A DNA stretch of 64,000 nucleotides from an uncultured Lachnospiraceae bacterium. Lineage in GTDB: Bacteria > Bacillota > Clostridia > Lachnospirales > Lachnospiraceae. Made by a program: the position numbers and the translations under genes. The stretch covers positions 1-64,000 of the forward strand of contig CANOMQ010000004.1 in the NCBI GenBank assembly GCA_947567595.1. Reading direction: 5' to 3'. Below are positions 9,530-18,675 of the stretch, piece after piece (position 1 is the first letter of the stretch; each line of letters starts with the position of its first letter). The notes beneath the pieces are model-generated. The model was not told the DNA's origin and did no database searches. It saw only the letters and a program-made list of their open reading frames with translations.

Positions 9530-10336
9530 ATGCAGTTGTCGGATCGAATGCGGGCTGTGGCGGCGCTTGTTTCGCCCTGCAAAAGCATGGCGGACATTGG
9601 CTGTGACCACGGCTATGTGGCAATGGAATTAATCAGAAGCCGTACCTGCGCGCACGTGGTCGCGATGGATATTAACGTTGGGCCGCTAGAGCGTGCAAAA
9701 GAACATATCCGCGATTACGCAATGCAGGATTATATCGAGACGCGCCTTTCAGACGGGGCGGCGGCGCTTTCGCCAAACGAGGTTGAGGGCATTGTCTGTG
9801 CCGGCATGGGCGGACGGCTTGTGGTGTCGATTTTGGAGGAGAGCCGTGCGCTTGTGCGCGAGATGAAGCAGGTTGTATTGCAGCCGCAGTCGGAGCTTGA
9901 CGTGGTTCGCGGATACCTGCGCACAAACGGGTATCTGATTGAAAAAGAGGATATGGTCTTTGAGGATGGGAAGTATTATCCGATGCTGCGGGCGCTGCCT
10001 TTGGCGTTTGGAAAGCATGAGCAGACGCTTGCGGACAGCTTGGAGCAGATGGGCAGGCAGACTTTGGGCTTTGGAACGCCTCCGGACATTTCCCAAATCC
10101 ATACGCAGGAGGCGAAGCGGCTGACAAGGGTGCAGGATACATATGGCCCATACCTGTTGGAGAAGGCGCACCCTGTCTTAAAGCGGTATCTTTTATGGCA
10201 GAAGGCGGAATTTGAGGCAATCCGGGAGCATTTGCTTCGCGGCGGCGTGGCGAACGAACGCCAGCAGTGCCGCATTGCGCAGCTTGAGGAGGCGCTCAGC
10301 GATATTGTGTTCTGCCTGTATCACTATTTTGGATAA
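9530..10336 (+). CDS. trmK: tRNA (adenine(22)-N1)-methyltransferase TrmK
   Basis: The 268-residue SAM-dependent methyltransferase methylates A22 of tRNA. The Rossmann motif I is MADIGCDHGYVAMEL, followed by VVAMDINVGPLERA and the TrmK signature GIVCAGMGGRL. A C-terminal coiled coil is plausible in the final 80 residues. I prefer the ATG at 9530 over the GTG at 9524 because TAGGAG is then seven bases upstream. It is placed between rpoD and the nif3-like gene, the conserved firmicute order. Confidence 0.93.
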   Translation: MQLSDRMRAVAALVSPCKSMADIGCDHGYVAMELIRSRTCAHVVAMDINVGPLERAKEHIRDYAMQDYIETRLSDGAAALSPNEVEGIVCAGMGGRLVVSILEESRALVREMKQVVLQPQSELDVVRGYLRTNGYLIEKEDMVFEDGKYYPMLRALPLAFGKHEQTLADSLEQMGRQTLGFGTPPDISQIHTQEAKRLTRVQDTYGPYLLEKAHPVLKRYLLWQKAEFEAIREHLLRGGVANERQQCRIAQLEEALSDIVFCLYHYFG

Positions 10337-10367
10337 GGAATAAGATAGAAAGAGGGGGTATGGTATC

Positions 10368-11150
10368 TTGACGTGCGGTGAAATTATGGAACGGCTTGAG
10401 ACGCTTTCGCCAAAAAATTACGCGGAGGACTGGGACAATATCGGACTGCTTGCAGGAAGGCGCGACAAGGCGGTGGAGACGGTTTACATTGCACTTGACG
10501 CGACGGACGAGGTGATTGCGGACGCCGTGCGCGTGGGGGCGGATATGCTTCTGACGCACCACCCGCTGATTTTTAAAAAGCTTTCGCGTGTCAATACCGA
10601 TGATTTTATCGGAAGGCGCATTGTCACGCTGATACAAAACGACATCAGCTATTATGCAATGCACACGAATTTTGATGTGATGGGAATGGCGGACGCGGCG
10701 GCAGATGAGCTTGGACTGCAGGAGCGTGCGGTGCTCAATGTCACGTTTGAGGACGAAATTTCCAAGGAGGGCTGTGGACGCGTGGGGCGTCTTTCTGAGC
10801 GCATGAGCGTGGAGGCGCTTGCGGAGCTTGTACGGAAAAGCTTCCATGTGCCAAACGTACGTGTGTTTGGAAATTTGGGCGATATTGTGGAGACGGCGGC
10901 GGTCATGCCGGGCTCTGGGGGAAGCTTTATCAGGGACGCAGTCCGTGCGGGCGCGGACGTGATGATTACGGGAGATATTGACCACCATGAGGGCATTGAC
11001 GCGGTGGCACAGGGGCTTGCAGTGATTGACGCGGGGCATTATGGGATTGAGAAGCTTTTTATCCCGTATATGGAGGAGTTTATCAAGCGGGAATTTCCGA
11101 AGCTTCGGGTGTACAGGGCGGAATTTTGTGAGCCGTTTACAGTAATTTAA
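10368..11150 (+). CDS. Nif3-like dinuclear metal centre protein (YqfO family)
   Basis: The 260-residue NIF3/DUF34 family protein has conserved metal ligands visible in LLTHHPLIF (HH), the H of AMHTNFDVM, and the late DIDHHEG and DAGHYGIE motifs. It lacks the inserted PII-like domain seen in the longer B. subtilis YqfO. The family's molecular role is still debated; GTP cyclohydrolase type I activity and metal-chaperone roles have been proposed. The start is TTG at 10368 behind AGAGGGGG; a nearby ATG at 10360 is out of frame. It is co-directional with trmK, as usual. Confidence 0.92.
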   Translation: MTCGEIMERLETLSPKNYAEDWDNIGLLAGRRDKAVETVYIALDATDEVIADAVRVGADMLLTHHPLIFKKLSRVNTDDFIGRRIVTLIQNDISYYAMHTNFDVMGMADAAADELGLQERAVLNVTFEDEISKEGCGRVGRLSERMSVEALAELVRKSFHVPNVRVFGNLGDIVETAAVMPGSGGSFIRDAVRAGADVMITGDIDHHEGIDAVAQGLAVIDAGHYGIEKLFIPYMEEFIKREFPKLRVYRAEFCEPFTVI

Positions 11151-11162
11151 AAAGAGGATAAA

Positions 11163-12848
11163 ATGATGGATGGAAAAAAGGGAAACAGGTCAAGTTTTTT
11201 TGTGACGGTCGGGGATAAGACGAGGGAATATCCCGCGGGAATTACATATGGTGAAATCGCAAGCATTTATCAGAAGGACTACCCATATCAGATTGCGCTT
11301 GCGGTGCGGGACGGAAAAATCAGGGAATTGTTTAAGAAGGTGGATAAGGACTGTACGGTTTCGTTTCTGACGCTCACGGACGACACGGGGCATAAGACGT
11401 ATAACCGGACGGCGATTTTGATTTTGATGAAGGCGCTGCATGGTGTGGTGGGCGCGGATAAGATTGAGAAAATCAAGCTGGAGTTTGCAATCGGAAACGG
11501 GTTATACTGCTCGAAAAAGGGCGATTTTGAGGTGACGGACGAACTGGTTTCCAAGGTCAAGGCAAAAATGCAGGAGTACATCAGGAAGGATTTGTATGTG
11601 ATTAAGCGCTCCATGCCGCTTGAGGAGGCGAATGTCATCTTTGGCGAGCAGAAGATGGAGGATAAGGTCAATCTGTTTAAGTACCGGGGCAGCTCGACGG
11701 TCAATGTGTATAGCCTTGATGGCTACAAGGATTATTATTACGGCTATATGCTGCCAAGCACGGGCTATGTGAAGCATTTTGATTTACAGAAATATGAGGA
11801 CGGGTTTGTGCTGATTTTGCCGGAAAAGAAAAATCCCGATGTTTTGGGAGAATTTAAGCCGCTTCCGAAGCTGTTTCACGCGATGTCGATTGCGACAGTG
11901 TGGGGGGAAAAGCTTGGCGTGGACACGGTGGCGGATTTAAACGATGAAATCCGCGCGGGCAGGTTCAATGAGCTTGTGCTGGTTCAGGAGGCGTTGCAGG
12001 AGCGTAGGATTAGTGAGATTGCATCGGACATTGTGTCAAGGAGCGGCGTGAAGTTTGTGATGATTGCAGGTCCTTCCTCGTCGGGAAAGACGACGTTTTC
12101 GCACAGGCTTTCCGTACAGCTAAAGACGCACGGGCTTGTGCCGCACCCGATTGCGGTGGACGATTATTTCGTGGACAGGGAAAAGACGCCAAAACAGCCA
12201 AACGGCGACTATGACTTCGAGTGCCTTGAGGCGATTGACATGAAGCAGTTTAATGAGGATATGCTAAGGCTTCTTTCGGGCGAGCGCGTGGAGCTTCCGA
12301 CCTTTAATTTCGTCACTGGAAAGCGGGAGTACAAGGGGAATTTCAAGCAGCTTGGCCCTGATGATGTGCTTGTGATTGAGGGCATTCACGGGCTCAATGA
12401 CAAGATGTCCTATGCGCTTCCTGCCGAGAGTAAATATAAGATTTATATCAGTGCACTCACGTCGCTCAATATCGATGAGCACAACCGCATTCCGACCACA
12501 GACGGACGGCTCCTTCGCCGATTGGTGCGGGACGCGCGCACAAGGGGCGCTACGGCAAAGCGCACCATTCATATGTGGGAGTCTGTAAGAAAAGGTGAGG
12601 AGGAGAACATTTTCCCGTTTCAGGAGAGCGCGGACGCAATGTTTAATTCCGCGCTGATTTACGAGCTTGCGGTGCTAAAGCAGTATGCCGAGCCGCTATT
12701 ATACAATATCGAGAAGGGCGAACCGGAGTATTTTGAGGCGGTGCGGCTGTTAAAGTTTTTAAGCTACTTTTTGGGCGTCAGCACGGAGGAGCTGCCCAAA
12801 AACTCGATTGTCCGGGAGTTTGTGGGAGGAAGCTGTTTTAAGGTGTAG
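11163..12848 (+). CDS. Nucleoside (uridine) kinase with N-terminal TGS and tRNA-synthetase-like domains
   Basis: The 561-residue protein is a recognisable clostridial fusion. Residues 1-70 form a TGS-like domain, and about 70-240 resemble the second additional domain of threonyl-tRNA synthetase. The C-terminal 260 residues form a uridine kinase-like P-loop domain with Walker A GPSSSGKTTF and the substrate motifs VDDYFVDR and PTFNFVTGKREY. It probably phosphorylates a nucleoside with ATP. The role of the synthetase-like part is unknown. GAGG lies five bases before the ATG; a second ATG follows at 11166. Confidence 0.9.
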   Translation: MMDGKKGNRSSFFVTVGDKTREYPAGITYGEIASIYQKDYPYQIALAVRDGKIRELFKKVDKDCTVSFLTLTDDTGHKTYNRTAILILMKALHGVVGADKIEKIKLEFAIGNGLYCSKKGDFEVTDELVSKVKAKMQEYIRKDLYVIKRSMPLEEANVIFGEQKMEDKVNLFKYRGSSTVNVYSLDGYKDYYYGYMLPSTGYVKHFDLQKYEDGFVLILPEKKNPDVLGEFKPLPKLFHAMSIATVWGEKLGVDTVADLNDEIRAGRFNELVLVQEALQERRISEIASDIVSRSGVKFVMIAGPSSSGKTTFSHRLSVQLKTHGLVPHPIAVDDYFVDREKTPKQPNGDYDFECLEAIDMKQFNEDMLRLLSGERVELPTFNFVTGKREYKGNFKQLGPDDVLVIEGIHGLNDKMSYALPAESKYKIYISALTSLNIDEHNRIPTTDGRLLRRLVRDARTRGATAKRTIHMWESVRKGEEENIFPFQESADAMFNSALIYELAVLKQYAEPLLYNIEKGEPEYFEAVRLLKFLSYFLGVSTEELPKNSIVREFVGGSCFKV

Positions 12849-12859
12849 GAGGTATGCAT

Positions 12860-12991
12860 ATGAAACGGTTTTTAAAGCGATGTGCGGCACAGGTGCTGGT
12901 TCTTGTATATTATGTTACAGGCGCGGCTTACCGTACGGGAAACAATGGAGTAAGTATGGTTCAGACTTTAAGAGAGTGGGCAGACAAATAA
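12860..12991 (+). CDS. Small 43-residue hypothetical membrane-associated protein
   Basis: An intact reading frame starts ATG AAA CGG TTT and ends at a TAA at 12989-12991. AGGAGG (12847-12852) lies seven bases upstream, among the best ribosome binding sites in the region. The product begins MKRFLKRCAAQ and has a hydrophobic stretch VLVLVYYVTGAAY, then a polar tail ending in WADK. It resembles a single-segment membrane miniprotein. It starts 11 bp after the nucleoside kinase stop and ends 15 bp before rnpB. I do not recognise a family. Confidence 0.55.
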   Translation: MKRFLKRCAAQVLVLVYYVTGAAYRTGNNGVSMVQTLREWADK

Positions 12992-13006
12992 AGCAGGTTT
13001 AAAATA

Positions 13007-13376
13007 TGCCACTGCGGCAAATGATCGCGGCTTTTGCGTATGCAAGAGGTGAGGAAAGTCCGGGCTCCACAGGGCAGGATGCCGGATAACGTCCGGTAGA
13101 GGTGACTCTAAGGCTAGTGCAACAGAAATATACCGCCACCTGTAAGGGTGGTAAGGGTGGAATGGTGGTGTAAGGGACCACCGCCTCCAAGGTAACGAGG
13201 AGGGCACATGTAAACCCCATCCGGAGCAAGACCAAACAGAGAGCGACAGATTTGCCCGATCTGCTTTCAGGTAGGTCGCTTGAGGCTGCTGGCGACGGCA
13301 GCCCTAGATAGATGATCATTCTTCGTACGTATGTTCGATGACATAACCCGGCTTATCGCCGCGGTGGCAGTTTTTT
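13007..13376 (+). ncRNA. rnpB: RNase P RNA, bacterial class A
   Basis: This is the catalytic RNA that matures tRNA 5' ends. The conserved GAGGAAAGTCCGGGC starts at 13051 (P4 5' strand, CR I). The CR II/III segment with CCGGAGCAAGACCAAACAG follows at about 13220-13240, and the CR V segment ACATAACCCGGCTTATCG is near 13341-13358. P1 is a 12-bp helix: TGCCACTGCGGC (13007-13018) pairs with GCCGCGGTGGCA (13358-13369). The next bases are a T run, so P1 also acts as part of the terminator. Length of about 363 nt fits type A. Confidence 0.96.
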
Positions 13377-13406
13377 GGTTTATTTTTTAGGAATAGGAGA
13401 AAGACA

Positions 13407-16400
13407 ATGAAAGTACGTATTTTGGCATGTATTCAGGCAGCGGCTTTGGTTTTGTCATCGTTTCCGTCAATGGCGAGTACGGTTTCGGCTGATAATCAGG
13501 TAGTTGGGATTGAAGCGGAGGCGGAAACCAAGATTGAAGCGGAGACTGAAACTGGGGACGTGGCTAAGACGGAAACGCAGGATGCGACCGAGGCGGAAAC
13601 CGAAGACGTGACGGAGACCGAGATAGAAGCGGAAACCGAATATGTGACAGAAACGGGGACAGAAGCGGAAACCGAGACGGAACTGGAAGATGATACGGAG
13701 ACGGAAACGGAGGACGTGACCAAGACCGAGGACGTGATGGAAAACGGGACGGAAGCGGCAGATAATATTGATACTGCGCAATACCTGACAACAGTTGACG
13801 CGGCAGGAGAAAAGCTGCGGGAAGCGCTGACAAACAGGGAAGCGGAAATTACCGTTTATTATCGGACAACGAAGAAGCCGGACGGTGAAATTGCGAATAA
13901 AATTTGGGACGCGGCATTAGCGCATACGGGAAAGCCGACAGAAGGAGATTACATTCGTTTTCAATATGAAGGGCTTGAAATTCCCGACTTTGAGATAATT
14001 GAATTGGTTTCTGTGGCAACTGAAAATGATGAAACATCGGCAGAAACGACCTATTACCTGCCAATAACATATCAGGTAAGCTATGATACGACTTACGAGC
14101 AGGAAATGGAGTTGAAATGTGCGGTAGAAACGGTAATCGATGATTTTGATTTTAATGAGGATACCAGCGACGACCAAAAGATTAAGGCGATTTACGATTA
14201 TATTTGCGGGAATTGTGCTAATGGGAATTTGGACAATCCTGATGATACCTTAAAGCATACTGCCTATGCGGCTTTGATAAATAAAACAGCGCAAAGTCAG
14301 GGCATGTCAAGCCTGTTGTATCGTCTGCTTTTGGAATGCGGCATAGACGCAAGGATAATAAGCGGAACAGTAAACGGCGAAAATCATGTATGGAATATTG
14401 TAAAGTGTGGAGACTTTTATTATTATTTGGACGCGGCATGGGATTGTGGAAAGACAAGCTATGACTGCTTTTTGAAGGGCTCGGAGAATTTCAGCGACCA
14501 TATGGCAGAGGCTGATTATACTTCTGAGGAATTTGCGACGTCATATCCGATTTCAGCGACCGATATGGATGTTTATGATGTGGACAATGTCGGCGAAGAA
14601 AGCGGGGACGGCACAAAAGTTGAAGACAGCACAGAAGCCGAGACTGAAATGGAAACAGAAACACAGACAAAAGCTGAAAGTGACCTTGAGGAGATACTTG
14701 CTTCGTCAGGGACTTCATCGGAAGCCGATACAGAAGGCGAAGGTGAGCCGGCAGGCATAGATGTGCAGGAGAGTGACAAAAGACCAAGTATCACGGCAGA
14801 CGGGGTGCTGTTTCCGGGGAAAAAGGAGAAAGACTATAGCGTAGTCTATACAGGGGAGAAAATCTGTCCGGCAATGACAGTGACATACACCTATCAGGAC
14901 GGCAGCGGCAAGTCAAAGACGCAGACCTTGAAGCTCAATGTGGATTATACCGTGACTTACAGAAATAACATTAATGTAGGCGGAGCAAAAGCGACCGTGA
15001 CCGTTAAGGGGATCGGCGAGTATCAGGGAACCGTTACGAAGGAATTTGACATTACAAAAAAGAGTATCAGCAAAGCGGTGCTTTCTGCGGTGGGTGATAT
15101 TAAGTTTGGCGAAAAGCCCGCAGTTACGGTTATGGAAGGGACAAAGGAGCTGGTCGAAAACACGGATTATACGGTAAGCTATCCGGAAGGGAATGCAAAT
15201 ACGACTACAACATCAACGCTGACCGTAAAGGCTGTGGAAAGCGAAAGCTGCAATTATACGGGAACGGTAAGCAAAACAGCAGCCTTCAATATTTTAGGTA
15301 CGGATATGGAAAATGCCGTTCCGATTACCGACGTCAGGGTGGAATGGAAAAACCCGGGAAAAACCTATGTGTATAACGGCAAGGCGCAGAAGCCTGCGGT
15401 TGTGGTGACGGATAAGGAAGGAAAGAAGGTACCTTCAAGCTGCTACAAGGTTCTGTATACCAATAATGTCAACGCGGGAACCAATACGGCAAAGGCGTAT
15501 GTTGTCGGCGTGACGAAAAAGGGAGCGGGCTATTATGGCACTTCCGAACCGCTGTCCTTTACGATTGTGCAAAAGAACTTTAGCAAGGTATCGGCGTCCA
15601 TCAAGGGGACACTTCCGAAGTTTGGGACGATTTCCGATATTCAGAATGCCATTAATGAAGCCGTTGTGGTAAAGGACGGCAAGATGGTACTTTCCTATGG
15701 AGAGGATTATATAATTAATTATGGCGATATAACATCGCTTGGCAACATCAAGATTGGCACGAAATATGAGATTAAAATATCGCGTGTCAGAGAAGACGGG
15801 AATTATACGTCAGATACAAAGAGCTTACAAATCAAGTTCGGTCAGCTCAATCTTGCGAGCAAGACGGCGGTTACTTCTTTGACGCTTACAAATGTGGAGG
15901 AGAAAAAAGCGACACTGACCTATAACGGCAAGACGCTGGAACAGGACAGGGATTATACGGTGGTGTCAGTTAAGCAGGATAAAAAGACGGGGTCATATAC
16001 CGTGAAAATCAAAGCAGCGAAGGGAAGTGACTACAAGGGGAGTCTGACGTTTAAGGACGTACAGGGCGAGACGACGTCTTCGACAACGATTTCGATGACA
16101 CTGGATAAAAGCTTGATAACAGGAGAGACAGGAGAAACTGTTCCGCTAAAGGCAGTCATACCGTCAGAGGTACAGGTTGGCACGATAACATGGAAATCCT
16201 CAGATCAGGACGTGGCGACCGTTACGGACGAAGGCTTGGTCAGCTTGGTAGGCAGCGGCATGGCGGTTATTACAGCAAGCGCAAGTGTAAGTGTAGAGTC
16301 TAAGCCGCTTGATTTGACCGCCCAGTGTCAGGTGATTGTAAAAGGAAGCATGGAAGAGGAAGCGTTTGTTGATGTGACTGATAATGGAGCAGTGCCCGGC

Positions 16401-17237
16401 GATGGCAAGGATGACTGGGAGGCAATTCAGGGGGCACTTGATGATTCGAAAAATCATACGGCATATGTTCCTGCGGGAGTATATGATATTGATCTTGTCG
16501 AACACAACGGCATTGTCATGCGTAAAGGCTATAAGCTCTATATGCATAAGGATGCGGTTTTGCGGGCTATGAAAACCAGCAAAACAGAATGTCAGGTTAT
16601 CAATGTGGGCAGTTCTGGTCATAAAGACGATCCTGATTATTATTCAAATATAGAAATCAGTGGAGGAACGATCATTGGAGACCTGCAGGAGACAGGGAAG
16701 AAAGGAGAAGGCGTAATGGGCATTCGGGTACAGTACGCCAAAAATATATATATCCATGATGTGACAGTCAAGGAATGTCGTGGTGACGGCATTTATGTCG
16801 GCGGAAACGGAAAAGGTTCCACCAATATCTTCATCACAGGCTGTACGATTCAGGATAACTTGAGAAACTGTCTCGGTATTGTAAGCGCACATAATCTCTA
16901 TGTAGACAACTGTAACATTTCGGGAGCGGGAAGTCTGTTCGGCGGCGTGGCTCCGAGAGCCTGCATATTAATAGAGAAAAATAAGGGAGATGATACCTGT
17001 ACGGATATTGTGATAAAGAACTCAACCATAGACAATGCAAAAGTCTGCAGTTCGCAGTCCGAAGCGTATGCCTTTGGTTCATCAACCGCAAGAGGTGAGA
17101 TACATGGGGATCGCCTGACCGTGGAAAATTGTGATTTTAAGGGAAAGGTTGCGAATTATTCCACGAAAAACGCGAAGTTTATTAACTGTACGTTTGACAG
17201 AGACCCCATTTTGAAACAGGGTACCATTGTCCAATAA
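13407..17237 (+). CDS. Large modular secreted protein: transglutaminase-like, MBG/Ig-like repeats, Big_2, beta-helix
   Basis: The 1276-residue protein starts with a signal peptide (residues 1-28, MKVRILACIQAAALVLS then SMASTVSA). A Glu/Thr-rich low-complexity segment covers about 35-115, and a transglutaminase-like domain about 130-375. A second Glu/Thr-rich linker lies at about 400-445. MBG/YDG-like repeats (YTVTYRNNINVGGAKATVTV and similar) follow to about 900, then a Big_2 domain (VPLKAVIPSEVQVGTITWKS) near 910-985. A right-handed beta-helix domain ends the protein, starting at GAVPGDGKDDWEAIQGAL as in pectate lyase-type proteins. The transglutaminase nucleophile position is Ser297 (AQSQGMS instead of VCQGYA), while H327 and D342 remain, so catalysis is doubtful. 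No LPXTG is seen. It probably binds a surface polymer or glycan, and is followed directly by a secreted protease. Confidence 0.85.
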   Translation: MKVRILACIQAAALVLSSFPSMASTVSADNQVVGIEAEAETKIEAETETGDVAKTETQDATEAETEDVTETEIEAETEYVTETGTEAETETELEDDTETETEDVTKTEDVMENGTEAADNIDTAQYLTTVDAAGEKLREALTNREAEITVYYRTTKKPDGEIANKIWDAALAHTGKPTEGDYIRFQYEGLEIPDFEIIELVSVATENDETSAETTYYLPITYQVSYDTTYEQEMELKCAVETVIDDFDFNEDTSDDQKIKAIYDYICGNCANGNLDNPDDTLKHTAYAALINKTAQSQGMSSLLYRLLLECGIDARIISGTVNGENHVWNIVKCGDFYYYLDAAWDCGKTSYDCFLKGSENFSDHMAEADYTSEEFATSYPISATDMDVYDVDNVGEESGDGTKVEDSTEAETEMETETQTKAESDLEEILASSGTSSEADTEGEGEPAGIDVQESDKRPSITADGVLFPGKKEKDYSVVYTGEKICPAMTVTYTYQDGSGKSKTQTLKLNVDYTVTYRNNINVGGAKATVTVKGIGEYQGTVTKEFDITKKSISKAVLSAVGDIKFGEKPAVTVMEGTKELVENTDYTVSYPEGNANTTTTSTLTVKAVESESCNYTGTVSKTAAFNILGTDMENAVPITDVRVEWKNPGKTYVYNGKAQKPAVVVTDKEGKKVPSSCYKVLYTNNVNAGTNTAKAYVVGVTKKGAGYYGTSEPLSFTIVQKNFSKVSASIKGTLPKFGTISDIQNAINEAVVVKDGKMVLSYGEDYIINYGDITSLGNIKIGTKYEIKISRVREDGNYTSDTKSLQIKFGQLNLASKTAVTSLTLTNVEEKKATLTYNGKTLEQDRDYTVVSVKQDKKTGSYTVKIKAAKGSDYKGSLTFKDVQGETTSSTTISMTLDKSLITGETGETVPLKAVIPSEVQVGTITWKSSDQDVATVTDEGLVSLVGSGMAVITASASVSVESKPLDLTAQCQVIVKGSMEEEAFVDVTDNGAVPGDGKDDWEAIQGALDDSKNHTAYVPAGVYDIDLVEHNGIVMRKGYKLYMHKDAVLRAMKTSKTECQVINVGSSGHKDDPDYYSNIEISGGTIIGDLQETGKKGEGVMGIRVQYAKNIYIHDVTVKECRGDGIYVGGNGKGSTNIFITGCTIQDNLRNCLGIVSAHNLYVDNCNISGAGSLFGGVAPRACILIEKNKGDDTCTDIVIKNSTIDNAKVCSSQSEAYAFGSSTARGEIHGDRLTVENCDFKGKVANYSTKNAKFINCTFDRDPILKQGTIVQ
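13510..13745 (+). repeat. Degenerate E-A-E-T-E coding repeat
   Basis: Short direct repeats built from GAAGCGGAAACCGA-like and GACGTGACNGAGAC-like units encode alternating Glu, Thr and Ala with occasional Val-Thr. It lies just behind the signal peptide of the large secreted protein. Such acidic stretches usually serve as flexible spacers; repeat-number changes in multiples of three bases would keep the frame. Confidence 0.75.
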
Positions 17238-17249
17238 ATGGGAGGATTT

Positions 17250-18026
17250 ATGAAAAGGTGGATACCTTTTTTGGCAGCCGCCGCTTTGGCGGCTGTATTT
17301 TTTGCAGGAACGGCGCAGGGCTTTGCGTGTGATAAGGATACGCTTCTATCGGGAATGCATGTTGGTTTTTTGTCATGGCTTACAGACGGACGCCAAACGG
17401 AGGATACAGAAATGCAGATTGTATATCAGCTCGCAAGACGAAGCATTGTGAAGGTGGTGGTAAAAGACGCTGCCGGCAGTGGTATTGTATGGAAAATCGA
17501 TGAAAATCGGATTGTCATTGTATCGAACAAACATTTACTTATGAAAGATGTAAAGGCACAGGTGACGTTTTGCAATGGAGAATGCGTGGACGCTGAGATT
17601 TTGGGATATTCCCAGCAGTATGACATTGGTTTTTTGAAAATTGATGAGAAAAACCTGGCGGCAAATATTTTAAGGGATATTTTCGAAGCAGTTCCGGTGG
17701 AGGCATTTTTTAAGGAGGAAGCCGCTTTATCACAACAGCCTGTGCTGCAGATTGGCGCGGATTTAAGCGGGAATAACGAGCACTTTTCAACCGGAACAAT
17801 TTCAGGCTTTGGCTACGAGCCAGTCTTTAACACAAGCGTTTTAAGGACAAGCTGTTATTCGAGGGCAGGAATGTCGGGCGGCGGCGTGTTTGACGCGGTG
17901 GGGCAGCTTTTGGGAATGCTTTCTGGCGGGGAGGTTTTGGAGGACGCGGCAGTCCGTGAGGCGGAGGTTTCCTACAGCCTTCCGGTGTCGCTGATTGCAG
18001 AGGAATATGAACAGTTAAACAGATGA
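17250..18026 (+). CDS. Exported trypsin-like serine protease
   Basis: The 258-residue protein has an N-terminal signal or anchor (MKRWIPFLAAAALAAVFFAG) and a chymotrypsin-fold S1 domain. The triad is visible: H95 in SNKHLL, D125 in YDIGFLKI and S209 in GMSGGGVFD. It lacks the C-terminal PDZ domain of HtrA/DegP, so it is a minimal S1 protease. The ATG at 17250 follows GGAGG (17241-17245); an in-frame ATG at 17238 would include that site as codons. It begins right after the large secreted protein, so processing or quality control of that protein is a reasonable inference. Confidence 0.8.
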   Translation: MKRWIPFLAAAALAAVFFAGTAQGFACDKDTLLSGMHVGFLSWLTDGRQTEDTEMQIVYQLARRSIVKVVVKDAAGSGIVWKIDENRIVIVSNKHLLMKDVKAQVTFCNGECVDAEILGYSQQYDIGFLKIDEKNLAANILRDIFEAVPVEAFFKEEAALSQQPVLQIGADLSGNNEHFSTGTISGFGYEPVFNTSVLRTSCYSRAGMSGGGVFDAVGQLLGMLSGGEVLEDAAVREAEVSYSLPVSLIAEEYEQLNR

Positions 18027-18051
18027 AAAATGGCATGACAGGGGGACTTTC

Positions 18052-18543
18052 ATGGTAAAACCGGAAAAAAACAAACGGATATCAAAGGTGGACGCGTATT
18101 TAAACTGCGCGGAAAATTTTGCGTACAGAAGCACTTGTATCAAGCGAAAATACGGGGCGGTGATTGTAAAGGACGACGCGGTAATTTCCACAGGCTACAA
18201 TGGCTCGCCCAGAGGCTTTGAAAATTGCTGCGACATTGGCGAATGCCCGCGCATTCAGAAAAACATGCATAAGGGAGAGGGTTACGCGATTTGCCGTGCC
18301 GTGCACGCGGAGGCGAATGCGCTGTTAAACTGTTCGCGGGAACAGACCATCGGCGCGGATTTGTATCTGGCAGGTGTGAACCCTGACGATTTGTCCGTGC
18401 ATAAGGCAAAGCCGTGTCCTTTGTGCGCACGCATGATTATTCAGGCAGGGATACGCCATGTTTATTTAAGGACGGAGGATGGCGCTGACTGCTATGAGAA
18501 AATCGAGGCGCAGAATTTGGAATGGTATACGCGGGAGGCATAG
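18052..18543 (+). CDS. dCMP deaminase (ComEB-like)
   Basis: The 163-residue zinc deaminase of the cytidine/deoxycytidylate family converts dCMP to dUMP, the thymidylate precursor. Zinc ligands and the catalytic Glu are in HAEANALL, with the second motif CPLCARMII. The long insert between the N-terminal SVDAYL-type start and HAE (CDIGECPRIQ) holds extra Cys residues, as in ComEB/dCMP deaminases. An AGGGGG site precedes the ATG. It lies 25 bp after the protease gene with no clear functional link. An intact thyA-like gene is absent here, but a divergent ThyX lies at 35.5 kb. Confidence 0.9.
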   Translation: MVKPEKNKRISKVDAYLNCAENFAYRSTCIKRKYGAVIVKDDAVISTGYNGSPRGFENCCDIGECPRIQKNMHKGEGYAICRAVHAEANALLNCSREQTIGADLYLAGVNPDDLSVHKAKPCPLCARMIIQAGIRHVYLRTEDGADCYEKIEAQNLEWYTREA

Positions 18544-18675
18544 ATTTCCGGACGGAGTTTATTTTCTTTTTATTGAAAATTAAGACCGGATTTATGGAAA
18601 ATGCAAGGCTTTTGTGGTATGATAAAAAATTAGAGATTATGAAACGGTTATAAGATTTGGAAAGGAAGGATTATC

